The notes under the pieces are model-generated. The model was given only the letters and a program-made list of their open reading frames with translations, did no database searches and was not told the DNA's origin. A program made the position numbers and the translations under genes. Positions 15,365-24,380 of a stretch of 64,000 nucleotides of DNA are shown piece by piece; position 1 is the stretch's first letter; every line of letters starts with the position of its first letter. The stretch is from the NCBI GenBank assembly GCA_009773185.1, contig WPIF01000012.1, positions 20,930 to 84,929 of the forward strand, written 5' to 3'. Source of the DNA: Nitrospirota bacterium. GTDB lineage: Bacteria > Nitrospirota > Thermodesulfovibrionia > Thermodesulfovibrionales > UBA1546.

Positions 15365-15885
15365 TGTGGCAGCGTGGTTGGAGGCGGCAAAGGAGATGGC
15401 GGCGTAACACGCTGAAAAGGCTTTTGTCTTGCCGGTTGTTTTTGGGGCTGTGTATTTACGGCAGGCCTGCTGATGACTCCTCCGCCGTATATTTCCAGTT
15501 TATCTATGAGCCCTGCCGTGTTATATGATATCGTAAAGTCTTTTTCCTTCATGATAGTGAGCAGCCTGCGCACACCCCTTTCTACTTCGATATCCTTAAA
15601 GGTAGTGCTTATTTTTTTGACGGCAACATCGTTTGATATCTCTGTCTTGAATTTTGCTTTTTCTGCAATTTCTTTTATTACATTTCCGAATTCTGCGTCT
15701 GATAACTCAACGCTTAAAAGGCCGTCATTCACTTCTATCTTCATTACAGGCTTAACAGGTTCAACAGGTATATCCTGTGGCGTTGCCGGAGCAGCAGGCT
15801 GCTGGGCCTGCACAGAAAAGACAGGTAAAAAGAAGGTGAAAAAGGTGAAGAAGGTGAAGGACAGAAAAATGCTTTTTATAATCAT
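15361..15885 (-). CDS. Exported protein with STN/secretin-like short domain
   Basis: 174 residues: signal peptide about 1-28, Pro/Ala-rich stretch, then about 45-130 a beta-alpha domain (ISNDVAVKKISTTFKDIEVE, GVRRLLTIM, FTISY) resembling STN, the short N-terminal domain of secretins and TonB receptors, then a Pro/Gln-rich tail ending PPPTTLPQ. A periplasmic role in an envelope complex is inferred. The signal peptide contains FTFFTFFTFF, encoded by a 9-base repeat (on the plus strand around 15828-15860). It sits between fusA and ileS with four-base overlaps on both sides, an unusual place for an exported protein. Confidence 0.72.
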   Translation of the reverse strand: MIIKSIFLSFTFFTFFTFFLPVFSVQAQQPAAPATPQDIPVEPVKPVMKIEVNDGLLSVELSDAEFGNVIKEIAEKAKFKTEISNDVAVKKISTTFKDIEVERGVRRLLTIMKEKDFTISYNTAGLIDKLEIYGGGVISRPAVNTQPQKQPARQKPFQRVTPPSPLPPPTTLPQ

Positions 15886-17981
15886 TTCTCCTCTGCTTTT
15901 TCTTTTTTCTGGGCTGTTTTTTCAGCTATTACCTTCTGTGCCTGATGCGCAGGGACTTCCTCATAATGCGAGAATTCCATGGAATATAATCCTCTTCCCG
16001 AGGTAAGGCTGTGAAGCTGATTTGCATAGGTGAGCAGTTCGGACATCGGCACCAAAGCCGCTATCTTCTGATTCCTGGCCTGTGATTCAACTCCCTGTAC
16101 CTTTCCTCTCTTTGAGTTGAGGTCGCCTATTACAGCGCCGAGCGCTTCATCAGGAGTAGTCACTTCCACCTTCATTATGGGCTCGAGGAGTATTGGTTTT
16201 GCATCCTCTACAGCCTTTTTAATGGCCATCGAGCCTGCGATCTTAAAGGCCATTTCTGATGAATCCACCGTGTGATATGAACCATCGTAAAGCGAAACTC
16301 TTACATCAACCATCGGATAACCTGCAATTATGCCTTCACGCATTGTATCAACAATTCCTTTTTCTACTGCGGGTATATATTGTCTGGGTATGGCCCCGCC
16401 GACTACCTTATCCACAAACTCAAAGCCTTTGCCTCTTTGCAGGGGCTCTATTGTTATGTGGCAGTCTCCGTACTGGCCTCTTCCGCCTGACTGTTTTTTA
16501 TATCTGCCCTGGGCCTTTGCAGCGGCCTTGATAGTCTCTCTGTATGGAATCTTCGGCGTCTTCATTACAACCTCAACCCCGAACTTTCTCTTCAGCCTCT
16601 CGAGTGTGACTTCAAGGTGCACCTGACCCATGCCTGAGAGTATCATCTCCTTTGTCTCCTCGTCCCTGTGGAATTTAAGTGTCGGGTCTTCTTCGAGGAT
16701 TCTGCTGAGCCCTGTGCTTACCTTGTCTTCATCCCCCTTGCTTTTCGGGGCTATGGCATAAGAGATTATCGGTTCTGCAAATTTAACCTTTTCGAATACT
16801 ATCGGATGCGCATCATCAGAAAGGGTGTCCCCTGTATTTGTCTCTTTAAGTTTTGCGACAACGCCTATCTCTCCTGCGCCTATGGTATTTGCCGGGATCT
16901 GCTTTTTGCCAAGAAGATAGAAAACCTGGCCTATCCTTTCTTTGGAGCCTACGGTTGAGTTTAAAACAGTTGAATCTGCCTTGAGCGTGCCTGAATATAC
17001 CCTGAACAGGGAAAGCTTCCCGGCATAAGGGTCTGCAATTGTCTTGAAGATATAGGCGGAAAACGGCTCTTTTTCATCCGGTTTCCTCTGCACATCTGTT
17101 CCATCTTTAGGGTTTTTGCCTTTAACAGGAAATATCCTTACAAGGTCAATGGGAGACGGCAGGCAGAGCAGGATTGTATCAAGAAGCTGAGGTATTCCGA
17201 TATTCTTCACTGCCGAGCCGCATGCAACAGGGATAAACCTTCTGGACAGCGAACCCTCTTTTATTCCTTTTATAATCTCCTCCTGAGTCAATTCTCCGCC
17301 TTCGAGATATTTTTCAAGGAGAGAATCATCTGATTCAGCTATTTTTTCTATGAGTTTTTTTCTGTATTCCTGCGCCTCGGAGAGCATATCAGCAGGTATA
17401 TCGGATTCAGATGCCTTGCCTCCTGAAAATTTATACGCTTTCATATTAACAAGGTTGATGATACCCTCAAATTTTTCTCCTGAGCCTATCGGTATTTGAA
17501 GAGGAACACCCTCTGAGCCAAATGACTGTGCAAGTTCCTCAAGCGCACCAACGAAATTGGCTGATTCTTTGTCCAGTTTGTTTATGAAGACTATCCTGGG
17601 GACTTCATACTCGCAGGCATATTTCCAGACCTTCTCTGTCTCTGCCTTGACTCCTGATATAGCGCTGACTATCACGACTGCGCCGTCAACAGCCTTCAGG
17701 GTGCCTCTTATATCCTCTACAAAATTTATAAATCCCGGAGTGTCTATAAGATTTATCCTGTGGCCGTTCCAGTTGCAGAAACCGAGGGCTGATATAATGG
17801 TTATCTTTCTTGATATTTCCTCGGGTTCGGAATCTGTTGTCGTGTTGCCTTCTTCAATGCTGCCGAGCCTGTCAATAGCGCCCGAGTCAAAAAGCATTGC
17901 CTCGACCAGAGATGTCTTTCCCGCGCCTCCATGTGCAATTACAGCGACATTACGGATCTTGTTGACATCAAAATTAGCCAT
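15882..17981 (-). CDS. fusA: Elongation factor G-type GTPase (EF-G2-like, GGAGKT subgroup)
   Basis: 699 residues with the complete EF-G domain order: GTPase, OB-fold domain II, and domains III-V. The P-loop reads AHGGAGKT (about residues 15-22) instead of the AHIDAGKT of canonical EF-G, and the other G motifs are DTPGF and NKLD. The GGAGKT form marks the EF-G-like/EF-G2 subgroup, whose members may act in translocation or in ribosome recycling only; a canonical fusA may exist elsewhere in the genome. The C-terminus carries a Lys/Glu-rich tail (EKTAQKKEKAEEK). Four-base overlap with the STN gene downstream. Confidence 0.9.
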   Translation of the reverse strand: MANFDVNKIRNVAVIAHGGAGKTSLVEAMLFDSGAIDRLGSIEEGNTTTDSEPEEISRKITIISALGFCNWNGHRINLIDTPGFINFVEDIRGTLKAVDGAVVIVSAISGVKAETEKVWKYACEYEVPRIVFINKLDKESANFVGALEELAQSFGSEGVPLQIPIGSGEKFEGIINLVNMKAYKFSGGKASESDIPADMLSEAQEYRKKLIEKIAESDDSLLEKYLEGGELTQEEIIKGIKEGSLSRRFIPVACGSAVKNIGIPQLLDTILLCLPSPIDLVRIFPVKGKNPKDGTDVQRKPDEKEPFSAYIFKTIADPYAGKLSLFRVYSGTLKADSTVLNSTVGSKERIGQVFYLLGKKQIPANTIGAGEIGVVAKLKETNTGDTLSDDAHPIVFEKVKFAEPIISYAIAPKSKGDEDKVSTGLSRILEEDPTLKFHRDEETKEMILSGMGQVHLEVTLERLKRKFGVEVVMKTPKIPYRETIKAAAKAQGRYKKQSGGRGQYGDCHITIEPLQRGKGFEFVDKVVGGAIPRQYIPAVEKGIVDTMREGIIAGYPMVDVRVSLYDGSYHTVDSSEMAFKIAGSMAIKKAVEDAKPILLEPIMKVEVTTPDEALGAVIGDLNSKRGKVQGVESQARNQKIAALVPMSELLTYANQLHSLTSGRGLYSMEFSHYEEVPAHQAQKVIAEKTAQKKEKAEEK

Positions 17982-18033
17982 AAAACCCCCTGTATTTTAA
18001 AATTATTAGCTGTATGCTGAGAGCTGACTGCTA

Positions 18034-18459
18034 TTACTCAAGTATTTCTTCTATAACAGGTTTTGATTCAGTCTTTTTTTCTGCGAAGATGCTCCATATC
18101 TTAATGCCTAAAAAAGCAAGCACGAATGCGCCAAAGCCGAATATCGCAGAAATTATATCAGGGTCCGTATCTTTAAAGTAGCTGCTGAAAACCTCTTTGC
18201 CGAGAATTGCTCCTGCAATAAGCGCAAGCGCAGGGATGCCGTAGACCAATATCGAACCTTTCAGGTATGTATATGTCTTTACAACAACCCTGACCCGTTG
18301 TCCTGCCTTGGCCCTGGCCTTGTTAATGGCCTCGATCTCCATGGCCTGTTCATCAGGCGTGCATGTGCCTGCGGTGCAGCCTTCGCAGACGCTCTTTCTT
18401 GGGACAGAGACTTTGGCAAACATTCCCTGTGTGCTCTTTACTGTCCCTATCTCTTCCAT
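18034..18459 (-). CDS. RseC/MucC-family membrane protein (SoxR-reducing system type)
   Basis: 141 residues. The amino-terminal part carries the family Cys cluster C-x2-C-x5-C (CEGCTAGTC, about residues 25-33), followed by two membrane spans (about 75-95 and 105-125) and a charged tail. RseC proteins act on the sigma-E/Rsf reducing system in other bacteria; here no rse or rsx genes are adjacent, so the role is inferred from family only. It is the first gene of the minus-strand cluster leading to fusA, 52 bases upstream of that gene. Confidence 0.82.
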   Translation of the reverse strand: MEEIGTVKSTQGMFAKVSVPRKSVCEGCTAGTCTPDEQAMEIEAINKARAKAGQRVRVVVKTYTYLKGSILVYGIPALALIAGAILGKEVFSSYFKDTDPDIISAIFGFGAFVLAFLGIKIWSIFAEKKTESKPVIEEILE

Positions 18460-18513
18460 AACAGTAGCATTTTACCATAAGGGGTTTTCAAAAATCTCTG
18501 CCTTGTGACTTTC

Positions 18514-18546
18514 CTTGACACCCCGCCTTTTGTGTGAGATAGTTTT
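18514..18546 (+). promoter_or_regulatory. Duplicated promoter block, copy 1
   Basis: TTGACA (18515-18520), 17-base spacer CCCCGCCTTTTGTGTGA, then GATAGT as -10. The 33-base block is identical to that at 20918-20950 in front of the histidine kinase. Here it precedes the PAS gene at 18614. Confidence 0.72.
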
Positions 18547-18613
18547 GATGGGGGGGGAAGATGAAGAATAAGGAAATCCGGGAATAGACTAAGACAGGAC
18601 AAATGGGAATGCC

Positions 18614-19552
18614 ATGATACCAGTTGTCATATTTTTGCTTTCTATAGTGATGCAACTGGCAGCTGCAATATATGCCCTTTTGCTGATTCGCATAACAGGC
18701 AGAAAATCGGCGTGGATATTAATCTCAATGGCAATGGTTTTAATGACCTCCCGGCGGATAGTATCGTTTGTTTCGATTCTAACCTCGGATAAAAAATTTA
18801 CCTATGAAATCTCGGAAATAATCGCCCTGATAATCGCCTTTTTAATGCTGTTTGGTGTTCTGCGCATAAAGAGCTATTTCTGGACTATCAAATCGGCCGC
18901 CACCGAGCGGAAGAAGGTGGAGGAGGCGTTGCAGGAGAGCAAAACAATTATGGAAGCGGTCATTGAAAACGCGCCTACATGAGTAAAGCTGCTCGCTGCG
19001 GACGGGACTCTGCAGAGGATGAACCGGGCCGGCCTCAACATGATACAGGCCGATTCGCTCGATCAGGTGCAAGGACAAAGCGTGTATCCACTGGTGGCTG
19101 AAGAGCATAGAGAGGCGTTTCAGGCGCTGGTGCAGGATGTTTTTCAGGGCAAATCCGGGACTCTGGAGTTCAAGATAATCGGCCTGAAGGGACGCCCCTG
19201 CTGGTTGTATTCCCATGTAGTGCCGCTGCGCAACAATAGGGGAGATATTGTTTTTGCACTTTCGGTAACCGACGAAATCACCGAGCGCAAGAAGACTGAA
19301 GAGGAAAGGGAGAAACTTGTCAATGAACTAAAGGGTGCCCTTGCCGAAGTAAAACAATTGAGCGGCATGCTGCCGATATGCGCAGGGTGCAAGAAGATAA
19401 GGGATGACAAGGGATACTGGAATCAGATAGAGGTATATATCAGGGACCACTCGGAGGCTGAATTTACGCATGGCTTATGCCCTGACTGCGCAAAAAAGGC
19501 GTATGAGGAATTGGACAGATTAAAGGAGGAAAGAGATAAAAACCAGCTATAG
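18614..19552 (+). pseudogene. Membrane PAS-domain sensor interrupted by one in-frame TGA
   Basis: One reading frame runs from ATG 18614 to TAG 19550-19552 with a single TGA at 18980-18982. The first part (122 codons) has three hydrophobic segments (about 3-25, 33-52, 66-85) and a coiled segment EERKKVEEALQESKTIM; directly after the TGA the PAS domain continues VKLLAADGTLQRMNRAGL, then the PAS-PAC end DEITERKK, a coiled coil, and the Cys-rich tail PICAGCKKIRDD...CPDC. Because both sides are perfectly in frame and family-like, a point mutation (for example from TGG, GGA or CGA), a sequencing error or recoding is likelier than two genes. A separate second product could start at ATG 19019. As sensor it lacks a kinase domain. 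Confidence 0.75.
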
Positions 19553-19630
19553 AGCTGTTTCAGTCAGAAAGCTTTGACCAAACAAAACCAGCTGTTTTCC
19601 TTGAAAGCCGGTCAAAGACCTTAAATGTGG

Positions 19631-19682
19631 TTGACACATCTATATGATTATGAGTAAAATTACTCAAGTAGCTGAGTAATTT
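19631..19682 (+). promoter_or_regulatory. Promoter and three-half-site operator of the DUF4143 ATPase gene
   Basis: TTGACA at 19631-19636, 18-base spacer, TAAAAT at 19655-19660. Three half-sites TGAGTAA (19651-19657), TTACTCA (19660-19666) and TGAGTAA (19673-19679) give two overlapping palindromes, the second with perfect 10-base arms AAATTACTCA/TGAGTAATTT. This covers the -10 and start region, so repression is likely. Confidence 0.7.
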
Positions 19683-19695
19683 GTAAGAGGATAAA

Positions 19696-20886
19696 ATGTA
19701 CCGGCGGCCAATTTATAGTGCTTTACTCACTCGATTAAAAGAACCGCGCAAATTTTTGCAGGTTTTGGCAGGCCCTCGTCAGGCCGGCAAGACTACACTT
19801 ATAAGGCAGGCAATGGAATCTCTTGGCATCCCTTGTCATTATGCCTCTGCCGATGAGCCTACTCTGCAAAGCCGTTCGTGGATTGAACAGCAGTTTGAAA
19901 TCGGCCGGTTGCTGACCAGAGAAAATAAGAAGGCCGCAGCGCTGATTGTTTTAGATGAAATTCAAAAAGTAGCCGGGTGGTCTGAAGCAGTAAAACGCCA
20001 GTGGGACATGGATACAGCAGAGAAGCTTGCGCTCAAGGTTGTAATCCTCGGATCATCACCTCTCCTTATTCAGCGCGGACTGACTGAGAGTCTCGCGGGC
20101 CGCTTTGAAATCATTCCCATTGTTCACTGGTCTTACTCTGAGATGAAAGATGCCTTTGGATGGTCGCCTGAGCAGTTTATCTATTTTGGCGGGTATCCCG
20201 GTGCAGCAGATTTGATTCATGACAGGCATAGATGGTCACGATATATAATTGATTCACTCATCGAGACAACAATCTCGCGCGATATATTGCTTATGACCCG
20301 CGTTGATAAGCCTGCCTTGCTGAGGCGGTTATTTCAGCTCGGATGCAGCTATTCCGGGCAGATTCTTTCATATCAGAAAATGACAGGACAGCTTCAGGAT
20401 GCAGGCAATACCACAACGCTTGCTCACTATCTGGACTTGCTTTCAGGGGCGGGCATGTTGACAGGCCTGAGTAAATTAGCCGGTCAGCGCGTCCGGCAGA
20501 GGGCATCGAGCCCTAAACTTCAGGTATTGAACACAGCTTTGCTAAGCGCTCAGTCAACCCTCTCTTTTGATGCATCGCTGAAGGATAGGGAGTTATGGGG
20601 GAGGCTTGTGGAATCCGCAGTAGGGGCCCATTTAATAAACAGTATAACAGGGACAAATATTGAAGTATTCTATTGGCGCGAGCGCGGAAAAGAAGTGGAT
20701 TTTGTTCTGCGTTCAGGCAAAACCCTTACTGCGATAGAGGTCAAGAGCGGATATAGCAAAGGCAGTTTTCCCGGAATGGATGAGTTCAGCAGAATATTTA
20801 AGCCGAAACGAAAATTGCTGATAGGGGGAGGGGGTCTCCCTCTTGAGAAATTTCTCTCCATTCCAGCGGCGAACTGGCTTTATTAG
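19696..20886 (+). CDS. AAA-type ATPase with DUF4143 C-terminus (copy 1)
   Basis: 396 residues. Amino-terminal P-loop ATPase with Walker A AGPRQAGKTTL (about residues 26-36) and LIVLDEIQKV as Walker B (about 93-102); the C-terminal half is DUF4143, with a restriction-endonuclease-like patch EVFYWRERGKEVDFVLRSG and AIEVKSG (the D..ExK arrangement of PD-(D/E)XK nucleases). The cellular role of this widespread family is not known; copies often sit as single, mobile-looking genes. Here it has its own promoter with a palindromic operator. A second member is at 44238. Confidence 0.85.
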   Translation: MYRRPIYSALLTRLKEPRKFLQVLAGPRQAGKTTLIRQAMESLGIPCHYASADEPTLQSRSWIEQQFEIGRLLTRENKKAAALIVLDEIQKVAGWSEAVKRQWDMDTAEKLALKVVILGSSPLLIQRGLTESLAGRFEIIPIVHWSYSEMKDAFGWSPEQFIYFGGYPGAADLIHDRHRWSRYIIDSLIETTISRDILLMTRVDKPALLRRLFQLGCSYSGQILSYQKMTGQLQDAGNTTTLAHYLDLLSGAGMLTGLSKLAGQRVRQRASSPKLQVLNTALLSAQSTLSFDASLKDRELWGRLVESAVGAHLINSITGTNIEVFYWRERGKEVDFVLRSGKTLTAIEVKSGYSKGSFPGMDEFSRIFKPKRKLLIGGGGLPLEKFLSIPAANWLY

Positions 20887-20917
20887 GTTTATAAGATAGA
20901 ACTTTCTTTTCCATTTT

Positions 20918-20950
20918 CTTGACACCCCGCCTTTTGTGTGAGATAGTTTT
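20918..20950 (+). promoter_or_regulatory. Duplicated promoter block, copy 2
   Basis: Exact 33-base copy of 18514-18546, with TTGACA at 20919-20924 and GATAGT 17 bases downstream. It lies 87 bases before the hybrid histidine kinase start, followed by an untranslated region. Confidence 0.72.
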
Positions 20951-21037
20951 TTATGAGATGGAACTGTAAGTTGCTATGTCGGATAATCACAGGATATTTA
21001 TTTTCCCTTTCTTGCAAACGGGGGCGAGATGAAGTAG

Positions 21038-23866
21038 ATGAACCATAAACCGTTCGATATTGCATCTATATTCCTGCTGGTCATGCTTACCCTTCCCCAT
21101 CAGACGGGGCAGGCGTATGCGCAGCAGGAGAGGGGAGAGTTTCTTGCCGGCGTACCCGCTAATTTCCCTCCCCACTATTCAATTGATCCTCAGACAAATA
21201 AACCTATAGGTTTTGCCATAGATGTTATGGACGAGGTTGCGCAAAGGAGCGGGATCAAGGTCAGATATGTAGTGTATCCCACCTGGGCGAAGGCCCTTGA
21301 GGCGATGGAGAAGGGCGAGATAGTTCTTATACCGAACCTCGGCATCATTGCCGAGAGGGCAGAACAGATGGACTTCACCTCTTCGGTTGAAACTTACGAT
21401 ATTGTTATTTTCGTCAGGAAAACTACCACTGATATTAAGGATATTGAAGACCTGAAAGGGAAAGAAGTAGCTGTTGTGGAAATAAACAAGGGACTCTTCC
21501 TGATGCAGGAAAGAGGCGGTAGCAGGCTGCAGATATATGCTTCACAGGATGAAGCTTTTTTGTCACTGATTTCAGGAAAATCAGACGCCCTTGTGTACCC
21601 TGAACCTCCTATTAACCTACTTTTACGGAAAGCAGGCCTTGAGGATCGTATTAAGATTGTCGGGAAACCGCTCCTTGAGATCAAACGGGGTATTGCGGTC
21701 AGAAAAGGCAATCAAGAATTACTGAAGAAGCTTGATGATGAGGTAAAGACCTTTATAAAAACCCCCCGGTATGAAAAAATCTATGCCAAATGGTACGGCA
21801 AACCCGCACCCTATTGGACCGCACAGCGGGTGGCTGTTTTTTTTGGCGGAGGCCTCGCATTTGCAATCGTAACTTTGGTAGTCTGGCGATACCTTTCGCT
21901 GCTCAGACTGAACAAAGAACTTCAGGCTGCCCTCACCGAGCGCAAACGCTTGGAAGAAGCTATTAAAGCACAGACAAAACGGTTTGAAACATTTTTTGAT
22001 AACTCAATAACCCCCTTGGCTTTTCTTGACAAAAACTTTAATTTTATTCGTGTCAATAAGGCATATGCTGATGCGGATAAAAAAGAAATATCTTATTTCC
22101 CCGGACGGAACCATTTCGAACTTTATCCTTCAGATGCAAAGACAATATTTGAAGAGGTGGTCAGGACCAAAACAGCATTTCAGGCATTTGCTATGCCTTT
22201 TGTTTATCCTGACCATCCGGATTGGGGCGTTACTTTTTGGGACTGGACGCTTGTGCCCATAATTGACAATAAAGGGGAAGTTGAATTCCTCGTGTTTTCT
22301 CTTGTCAATGTAACCGAGCGCAAGCGTGCTGAAGAGTCATTGAGAAAAAGCGAAGAGCGTTACAAAAGGCTTCTCGAATCAATAACAGATTACATTTATA
22401 CTGTAAAGGTAGAGCACGGGTGTCCAGTCTCAACAACCCATGGGATTGCCTGTGTTACGATAACCGGATACACACCAGAGGAATACGAGGCCGACCCTCA
22501 CCTCTGGTATCAAATGGTTTATGAAGGAGATAGGGAGGTTGCAATAGAACAGGCCAACAAAGTGCTTTCAGGTGAGGCTGTAAAACCCCTTGAACATAGA
22601 ATCATCCACAAGGATGGATCAATCCGCTGGGTGAGGAATACACCTGTCCCACGATACGATGAACAGGGCAGGGTTGTTGCATATGATGGACTGATTACCG
22701 GCATCACCGAGCAAAAGAAACTTGAAGCCCAGCTCCGGCAGTCCCAGAAGATGGAGGCCGTAGGCCAGATAGCAGGCGGCATCGCGCATGATTTCAATAA
22801 TATCCTTACGGCAATAATAGGCTATGCAAGCCTCCTGCAGATGAAGATGAGAGAGGACGACCCGTTGAAAGTTTATATAGAGCCCATAATCACCTCAACA
22901 GAGAGGGCAGCAAATCTCACACAGGGCCTTCTTGCATTCAGCAGAAAACAGATAAGCAATCCGGCGCCTGTAAATCTGAACGAGATTATAAAGAAAGTTG
23001 AGAAATTTTTGAGAAGGGTCATAGGTGAAGACATAGAATTTCAGGCTATACTTAGCGATAAGGATTTAACAGTGATAGCAGATTCAGGACAGATAGACCA
23101 GGCGCTGATGAACCTTGCAACAAATGCCCGTGATGCCATGCCCGGGGGCGGGTCCCTGACAATTGAGACAGGGACAATGGAAATAGACGAAGAATACATA
23201 AAGGCGCACGGATACGGCAAGGCAGGCACGTATGCCCTTATATCAGTAACAGATTCAGGTGTCGGGATGGACGAAAAGACAAGGGAAAAGATATTTGAGC
23301 CGTTCTTCACAACCAAAGAAGTTGGAAAGGGAACAGGGCTTGGGCTTTCGATAGTTTACGGTATAGTAAAACAGCATAGCGGCTACGTAAACTGCTACAG
23401 CGAGCCCGGGAAAGGCACAACATTCAGGATATATCTCCCGTTGAATGAGGCAGCGCTCAAAGAGGTACCCCCGGTGGAAATTATCAAACCGGCTGGCGGC
23501 ACAGAGACAATATTGCTGGCAGAAGATGAGGAAAACGTCAGGGATATCACAAGGCTGGTCCTTGAGGAATACGGGTATAAGGTAATAGAGGCAATTGATG
23601 GAGAGGATGCGGTAAATAAATTCATGGAGAACAGGGACCGGATAGACTTATTGCTCCTTGATGTGATAATGCCCAAAATGAGCGGCAAGGAAGCTTATGA
23701 CAGGATAAGGAAGATAATGCCTGATATCAAGGTGCTTTTTTCAAGCGGTTATCCTGCTGATTTCATACACAGGAAGGAAATTGATGAGCAGGGTTTAACC
23801 TTTGTAGCAAAACCAATCTCACCGACATTGCTCGTTAAAAAGGTGAGAGAGGTGCTGGATAAGTAA
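21038..23866 (+). CDS. Hybrid sensor histidine kinase with periplasmic solute-binding sensor
   Basis: 942 residues. Order: signal peptide (about 1-29), one bacterial solute-binding domain of family 3 (about 35-265), a membrane span (about 270-290), two PAS domains (about 310-430 and 435-565), HisKA with the phospho-acceptor in [11 protein letters not shown] (about 582), HATPase with [10 protein letters not shown] and [12 protein letters not shown], and a C-terminal receiver with [13 protein letters not shown] (phospho-acceptor Asp) and the conserved Lys in FVAKPIS. The periplasmic domain suggests direct sensing of an amino acid-like ligand. GGGGGCGAG precedes the start; an ATG-AAG-TAG minimal ORF lies just before ATG 21038. 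No separate response regulator is adjacent. Confidence 0.93.
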   Translation: MNHKPFDIASIFLLVMLTLPHQTGQAYAQQERGEFLAGVPANFPPHYSIDPQTNKPIGFAIDVMDEVAQRSGIKVRYVVYPTWAKALEAMEKGEIVLIPNLGIIAERAEQMDFTSSVETYDIVIFVRKTTTDIKDIEDLKGKEVAVVEINKGLFLMQERGGSRLQIYASQDEAFLSLISGKSDALVYPEPPINLLLRKAGLEDRIKIVGKPLLEIKRGIAVRKGNQELLKKLDDEVKTFIKTPRYEKIYAKWYGKPAPYWTAQRVAVFFGGGLAFAIVTLVVWRYLSLLRLNKELQAALTERKRLEEAIKAQTKRFETFFDNSITPLAFLDKNFNFIRVNKAYADADKKEISYFPGRNHFELYPSDAKTIFEEVVRTKTAFQAFAMPFVYPDHPDWGVTFWDWTLVPIIDNKGEVEFLVFSLVNVTERKRAEESLRKSEERYKRLLESITDYIYTVKVEHGCPVSTTHGIACVTITGYTPEEYEADPHLWYQMVYEGDREVAIEQANKVLSGEAVKPLEHRIIHKDGSIRWVRNTPVPRYDEQGRVVAYDGLITGITEQKKLEAQLRQSQKMEAVGQIAGGIAHDFNNILTAIIGYASLLQMKMREDDPLKVYIEPIITSTERAANLTQGLLAFSRKQISNPAPVNLNEIIKKVEKFLRRVIGEDIEFQAILSDKDLTVIADSGQIDQALMNLATNARDAMPGGGSLTIETGTMEIDEEYIKAHGYGKAGTYALISVTDSGVGMDEKTREKIFEPFFTTKEVGKGTGLGLSIVYGIVKQHSGYVNCYSEPGKGTTFRIYLPLNEAALKEVPPVEIIKPAGGTETILLAEDEENVRDITRLVLEEYGYKVIEAIDGEDAVNKFMENRDRIDLLLLDVIMPKMSGKEAYDRIRKIMPDIKVLFSSGYPADFIHRKEIDEQGLTFVAKPISPTLLVKKVREVLDK

Positions 23867-23868
23867 AA

Positions 23869-24315
23869 TTATCTCAGCTTCAGCCTGTGCAGGAGCAGCC
23901 CCAAATATTTATTCAGCACATTGTCGCGGGAAAGAAAAGGAACAACAGGTCTTTTCCTCATACCGAGATTTTCAAGGAGTTGGTGTATCTCTGTATTTTC
24001 GCCGAAAGAAAGCCCTTTTCTTAATGTCTCTATTGCATCGGTCTTTTGGCCTGCCTTCAGGTATATCCTGCCGAGGTTAAGGTAATGTACGGGATTATCA
24101 GGTTCATGAGCCAGGGCATCATTACAGAGCCCGAGCGCCTCTGTAACCTTGCCCCTTTCTGCTGCTATGCAGAATCCGAGATAAGACTGCAATGAAGGTG
24201 TTTTTTTGAGGGCATATGCTTTTTCAAAGCACGTAAGCGCAGCGAGAGGATTATCATCCCTCAGCAAGGCAAGGCCCTTTTCAAATAATTCATCTGCCAT
24301 CTTAGTATCCTGCAT
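23869..24315 (-). CDS. TPR-repeat protein
   Basis: 148 residues, cytoplasmic (no signal peptide). About three TPR units between residues 5 and 115 (ALTCFEKAYALKKTPSL, ALGLCNDALAHEPDNPVHY, AIETLRKGLSFGENTEIH), then a basic C-terminus (MRKRPVVPF...LLLHRLKLR). A protein-protein interaction role only can be inferred. It is convergent with the histidine kinase with two bases between stop codons, and may be cotranscribed from the EAL gene upstream on the same strand. Confidence 0.8.
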   Translation of the reverse strand: MQDTKMADELFEKGLALLRDDNPLAALTCFEKAYALKKTPSLQSYLGFCIAAERGKVTEALGLCNDALAHEPDNPVHYLNLGRIYLKAGQKTDAIETLRKGLSFGENTEIHQLLENLGMRKRPVVPFLSRDNVLNKYLGLLLHRLKLR

Positions 24316-24380
24316 ATGCTTTTATTAGAATACAACATAAGTATAAAATTCAACACAAATTTTATCCGGCTAAAGTATGC

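Noticed and set aside
15473..16006. 177-codon frame antisense to the STN gene and fusA
   Set aside because: Overlaps two confidently assigned genes and shows no domain.
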